Of a stretch of 23,815 nt of DNA, positions 23,799 through 23,815 are shown piece by piece. The position numbers and the translations under genes were made by a program. Below the pieces are notes generated by a model, which saw nothing but the letters and a program-made list of their open reading frames with translations, had not been told where the DNA came from and made no database searches. The DNA comes from Stutzerimonas stutzeri (GTDB lineage: Bacteria; Pseudomonadota; Gammaproteobacteria; Pseudomonadales; Pseudomonadaceae): contig DDVX01000022.1 in assembly GCA_002345575.1 (NCBI GenBank), positions 1-23,815 on the forward strand, read 5' to 3'. Positions within the stretch are counted from its first letter, which is position 1, and every line of letters begins with the position of its first letter.

Positions 23799-23815
23799 GG
23801 ATGGTCTGAAGTAGC
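23799..23815 (+). mobile_element. End of a second IS copy at the window edge (partial)
   Basis: GGATGGTCTGAAGTAG, preceded by CTAA, is identical over 16 bp to the reversed right end of the IS5-family element at 22005-22020. Only 17 bases are visible, so the element itself is inferred. Confidence 0.6.

Overview
The window looks like chromosomal DNA of a Pseudomonas-type gammaproteobacterium (Pseudomonas / Stutzerimonas, perhaps the mendocina-stutzeri side). The grounds are an ExaC/PedH-like ethanol oxidation pair, a complete liuABCDE leucine operon with a MerR-type LiuR, the uvrB / aromatic aminotransferase / tRNA-Asn block known from P. aeruginosa, and Pseudomonas-style REP and hairpin repeats. 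Species is inference; no search was run.

Layout. (1) 1-2424, minus strand: a periplasmic PQQ alcohol dehydrogenase with the Asp-Tyr-Asp signature of lanthanide-dependent (PedH-type) enzymes, then the start of the NAD-dependent aldehyde dehydrogenase exaC, cut by the window edge. Together they would oxidise ethanol or other short alcohols to aldehyde and acid. (2) 2847-11568: a thiolase transcribed divergently from liuA-liuB-liuC-liuD-liuE and the regulator liuR. This set converts isovaleryl-CoA (from leucine) to acetyl-CoA and acetoacetate, and the thiolase can finish acetoacetyl-CoA breakdown. A MerR-type palindrome lies in the divergent promoter region. Three of the four junctions inside liuABCDE carry related double-hairpin repeats, and a MITE-like element of about 260 bp separates liuE from liuR. 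(3) 11581-15158: uvrB (minus), an aromatic amino acid aminotransferase (plus), and tRNA-Asn with its own promoter and terminator. (4) 15512-19015, minus: a three-gene ABC exporter of the GldA/GldF/GldG type. (5) 19361-20389: a DUF2157-like membrane protein.

(6) 20519-23815 is an accessory region. The C-terminal part of an outer-membrane beta-barrel gene is cut off by an IS5-family element (20829-22020). Beyond the IS the DNA becomes visibly AT-rich and carries, all on the minus strand, the last codons of a truncated gene, an intact small lipoprotein gene directly behind it, a decayed paralogue of that lipoprotein (frameshift, no normal start codon), and a third unrelated lipoprotein. The right edge of the window shows the same 16-bp IS end in inverted orientation, so the segment is probably bounded by two IS copies. 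Small tandem lipoproteins directly behind a larger gene resemble the immunity genes that follow secreted (for example type VI) effectors. This is the most interesting and least certain part of the window.
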